Under the pieces are notes generated by a model. That model had not been told where the DNA came from, ran no database searches, and was given only the letters and a program-made list of their open reading frames with translations. Positions 5,405 to 5,859 of a stretch of DNA of 5,859 nucleotides are shown one piece after another (the first letter of the stretch is position 1; the number at the start of each line of letters is the position of its first letter). The position numbers were made by a program, and so were the translations under genes. The stretch covers positions 64,583-70,441 of the forward strand of contig PAOP01000016.1 in NCBI GenBank assembly GCA_002708525.1. The letters run 5' to 3'. Source of the stretch: Candidatus Pelagibacter sp. (lineage in GTDB: Bacteria > Pseudomonadota > Alphaproteobacteria > Pelagibacterales > Pelagibacteraceae).

Positions 5405-5859
5405 ATGGGTTTTAAATGTGGAATTTTAGGCTTACCTAACGTAGGAAAATCAACTCTATTTAATGCAATAACTAAATCCTCTATTCCTGCTGAAAACTTC
5501 CCATTTTGTACAATTGAACCAAATCTTGGAATTGTAAATGTTCCTGATAAAAGATTAGAAAATATAAATAAGATTGTAGGTTCTGAAAAAGTAATCCCAA
5601 CAACAATGAGCTTTGTAGATATCGCGGGTCTTGTAAAAGGAGCTTCAAAAGGTGAAGGTTTAGGAAATAAATTTCTTTCACATATTAGAGAAGTTGATGC
5701 AATTATTCACTTGGTAAGGTGCTTTGAGTCTGACAAAATTACCCACGTAAACTCAAAGATTAATCCAGTTGAAGACCTTGAGACAATAAAAACAGAAATA
5801 ATACTATCTGATTTAGATATTGTTCAAAAAAAACTTGAAAAAGGTAAAAAAAAATTACT
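5405..5859 (+). CDS. ychF: Ribosome-binding ATPase YchF (OLA1/Obg-like), N-terminal part, cut by window edge
   Basis: YchF is a universal Obg-family P-loop NTPase that binds ribosomes and hydrolyses ATP in preference to GTP; its link to stress control is known from E. coli. The frame starts at ATG 5405 and runs open for 151 codons to the right edge, against about 363 for the whole protein. Signatures: MGFKCGI start; Walker [10 protein letters not shown] at 9-17; FPFCTIEPN at 32-40, the switch I region; the G3 motif [17 protein letters not shown] at 72-88; and VRCFES at 104-109 followed by His114, the residue reported as needed for ribosome-stimulated ATPase activity in E. coli. The NMxE-type G4 motif that gives ATP preference, and the TGS domain, lie off the window. 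Only 2 nt separate it from the pth stop and no good Shine-Dalgarno site is present, so translation is probably coupled to pth. Confidence 0.97.
   Translation, partial: MGFKCGILGLPNVGKSTLFNAITKSSIPAENFPFCTIEPNLGIVNVPDKRLENINKIVGSEKVIPTTMSFVDIAGLVKGASKGEGLGNKFLSHIREVDAIIHLVRCFESDKITHVNSKINPVEDLETIKTEIILSDLDIVQKKLEKGKKKL

Noticed and set aside
5481..5681. Minus-strand Leu-rich ORF of 66 codons inside ychF
   Set aside because: It is antisense to the conserved ychF G domain, a shadow frame.

Overview
This window is a compact, AT-rich block of bacterial housekeeping genes (roughly one third G+C by eye). The gene order is characteristic of Gammaproteobacteria: hemA-prfA on the minus strand, and divergently lolB-ispE-tRNA-Gln-prs-rplY-pth-ychF on the plus strand. 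A LolB-type outer-membrane lipoprotein beside hemA, a tRNA-Gln between ispE and prs, and a long CTC-type L25 all fit that class. The low G+C, near-zero spacers, overlapping genes and shortened LolB suggest a streamlined genome, for example a marine lineage such as SAR86. That taxonomic guess is inference from composition and layout, not from a search.

Left arm (1-1749, minus strand): hemA (glutamyl-tRNA reductase, first step of C5 heme synthesis) runs leftward into prfA (peptide chain release factor 1). prfA begins at a GTG inside the last codons of hemA and is cut by the window edge. Right arm (1727-5859, plus strand): a LolB-like lipoprotein gene, ispE (isoprenoid precursor kinase), tRNA-Gln(UUG), prs (PRPP synthetase), rplY/ctc (5S rRNA-binding L25 with an acidic tail), pth (peptidyl-tRNA hydrolase) and the first 151 codons of ychF. 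Spacers on this strand run from -8 to +25 nt. There is no intergenic stretch of 300 bases, and no mobile element, CRISPR array or foreign-looking segment is visible.

The genes serve central processes: tetrapyrrole and isoprenoid precursors, PRPP, envelope lipoprotein insertion and several translation factors. I see no undescribed multi-gene system. The points of interest are architectural: (i) hemA and lolB overlap divergently at their 5' ends, so any promoter of either must lie inside the other; (ii) the ispE stop codon directly abuts nucleotide 1 of the tRNA, and prs starts 12 nt after its CCA; (iii) a well-formed terminator-like hairpin with a U-tract lies inside the pth reading frame, and a weaker one at the end of prs; (iv) a 9-bp tandem repeat builds part of the L25 acidic tail; (v) LolB is much reduced; (vi) three genes use GTG starts at tight junctions.
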